Part shown: positions 63,606 to 64,000 of the stretch, in pieces | Position numbering within the stretch: position 1 is the stretch's first letter | Layout: every line of letters begins with the position of its first letter | DNA from: Candidatus Delongbacteria bacterium | GTDB lineage: Bacteria; UBA4055 | Direction: 5' to 3' | Assembly (NCBI GenBank): GCA_016937995.1 | Contig: JAFGVM010000024.1 | Coordinates: forward strand, 1-64,000 | DNA length: 64,000 bases | Program-made: the position numbers and the translations under genes | Notes under the pieces: model-generated | Databases searched by the model: none | Told to the model about the DNA's origin: nothing | What the model saw: only the letters and a program-made list of their open reading frames with translations

Positions 63606-64000
63606 ATGGAAAAAATAGTAATATTTGTAATAATAATGATCATTTCATCATATTTTTCAAAGAAAAAAAAGCAGGCACAGGTATCGAGACATGAATCCAG
63701 TACTACATTCTATGATAGCAATGGTAATATAATTTCCAAACCTCATACATCATCAAAACAGCAGCATTCATATCCTTCCAAAACGGTAAAATCTAATACT
63801 CAGCAACCTCAAAATATGAGTGAAGCTTTGAACGAACTTAAAAACATTTTCACAAATACAACACAGCAAAAACCTGTTCATAAACCTACTTCGGTATTTG
63901 AGAATTCTGATACGGTTTACGAAGTACATAATCATCCAGTTTCAATTGAAGATAATAATTCAGAGTATTCCGAAAATAAATATCAACAAGTTGAGTCTAA
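63606..64000 (+). CDS. Membrane-anchored Ser/Gln-rich protein (partial, runs off the window)
   Basis: An open reading frame with ATG at 63606 and an AGAAGG ribosome site stays open to the window end (131 codons). The product has an N-terminal helix (about residues 3-17), then a basic KKKKQ patch and a low-complexity, His/Ser/Gln-rich tail with no recognised domain. Placed after floA, it may be a FloA-associated membrane protein. Only the N-terminal part can be seen. Confidence 0.65.
   Translation, partial: MEKIVIFVIIMIISSYFSKKKKQAQVSRHESSTTFYDSNGNIISKPHTSSKQQHSYPSKTVKSNTQQPQNMSEALNELKNIFTNTTQQKPVHKPTSVFENSDTVYEVHNHPVSIEDNNSEYSENKYQQVES

Overview
The window is AT-rich, gene-dense bacterial chromosome with a Gram-negative outer membrane: an LpxL/HtrB-type acyltransferase, an LpxH-like phosphoesterase, an LptE-like lipoprotein, a PBP1A and several lipobox proteins are present. 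One giant secreted protein ends in a FlgD-like/type IX-type sorting domain, and there are FG-GAP/VCBS repeat proteins and six-bladed propeller lipoproteins. Together these point to the FCB superphylum (Bacteroidota, Fibrobacterota, Cloacimonadota or Delongbacteria-like lineages). The metabolism looks strictly anaerobic. I cannot name the species. No rRNA, tRNA, CRISPR array, prophage or insertion sequence was recognised.

Region 1 (1-6980) is an iron-sulfur/redox locus. A cysteine-containing MarR regulator is divergent from DUF134, DUF5320 and zinc-ribbon genes. These are followed by three COG1433 (dinitrogenase-cofactor-like) proteins, two MinD-type ATPases with inserted 2[4Fe-4S] ferredoxin domains, a CoA-disulfide-reductase-like flavoprotein and a CGGC-domain protein. 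The gene set resembles the anaerobe-specific 'orange protein' (ORP) loci of Desulfovibrio.

Region 2 (7002-12461) holds a 1418-residue secreted protein with fourteen VCBS repeats and a companion secreted protein. Region 3 (12819-24838, minus strand) is a 13-gene operon. It starts with a second MarR regulator, continues through Mrp-type antiporter subunits, a fused double proton-channel subunit and complex-I-like subunits, and ends with a ferredoxin/GltD-type flavoprotein and a CBS protein. The large subunit keeps only one cysteine of each [NiFe]-binding pair, and the second is Glu in both (CxPE), so it is Mbx/MBS-like and not a hydrogenase. The two MarR paralogues share four cysteines at corresponding positions and nearly the same promoter/operator, which ties Regions 1 and 3 into one probable redox regulon.

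Region 4 (25013-39627): a sigma-54-type activator with LptE, an adenosine-specific kinase family protein, metH and metF, a large predicted outer-membrane barrel, and a histidine-ammonia-lyase-like enzyme. Region 5 (39786-50494): an SRPBCC protein with two PAP2 phosphatases, rpmB, an acyltransferase, gcvPA and gcvH, pilT, propeller and thioredoxin lipoproteins, and an unlisted 51-residue membrane protein. Region 6 (50518-64000): N-acetylmuramoyl amidase, CinA, LpxH-like, PBP1A, a giant secreted protein, a YbbR protein, NfeD, FloA and a truncated final gene.

Two classes of non-coding repeat run through the window. Degenerate 7-bp tandem arrays lie mostly on stop codons, and several families of REP-like palindromes lie between genes, sometimes inside operons.
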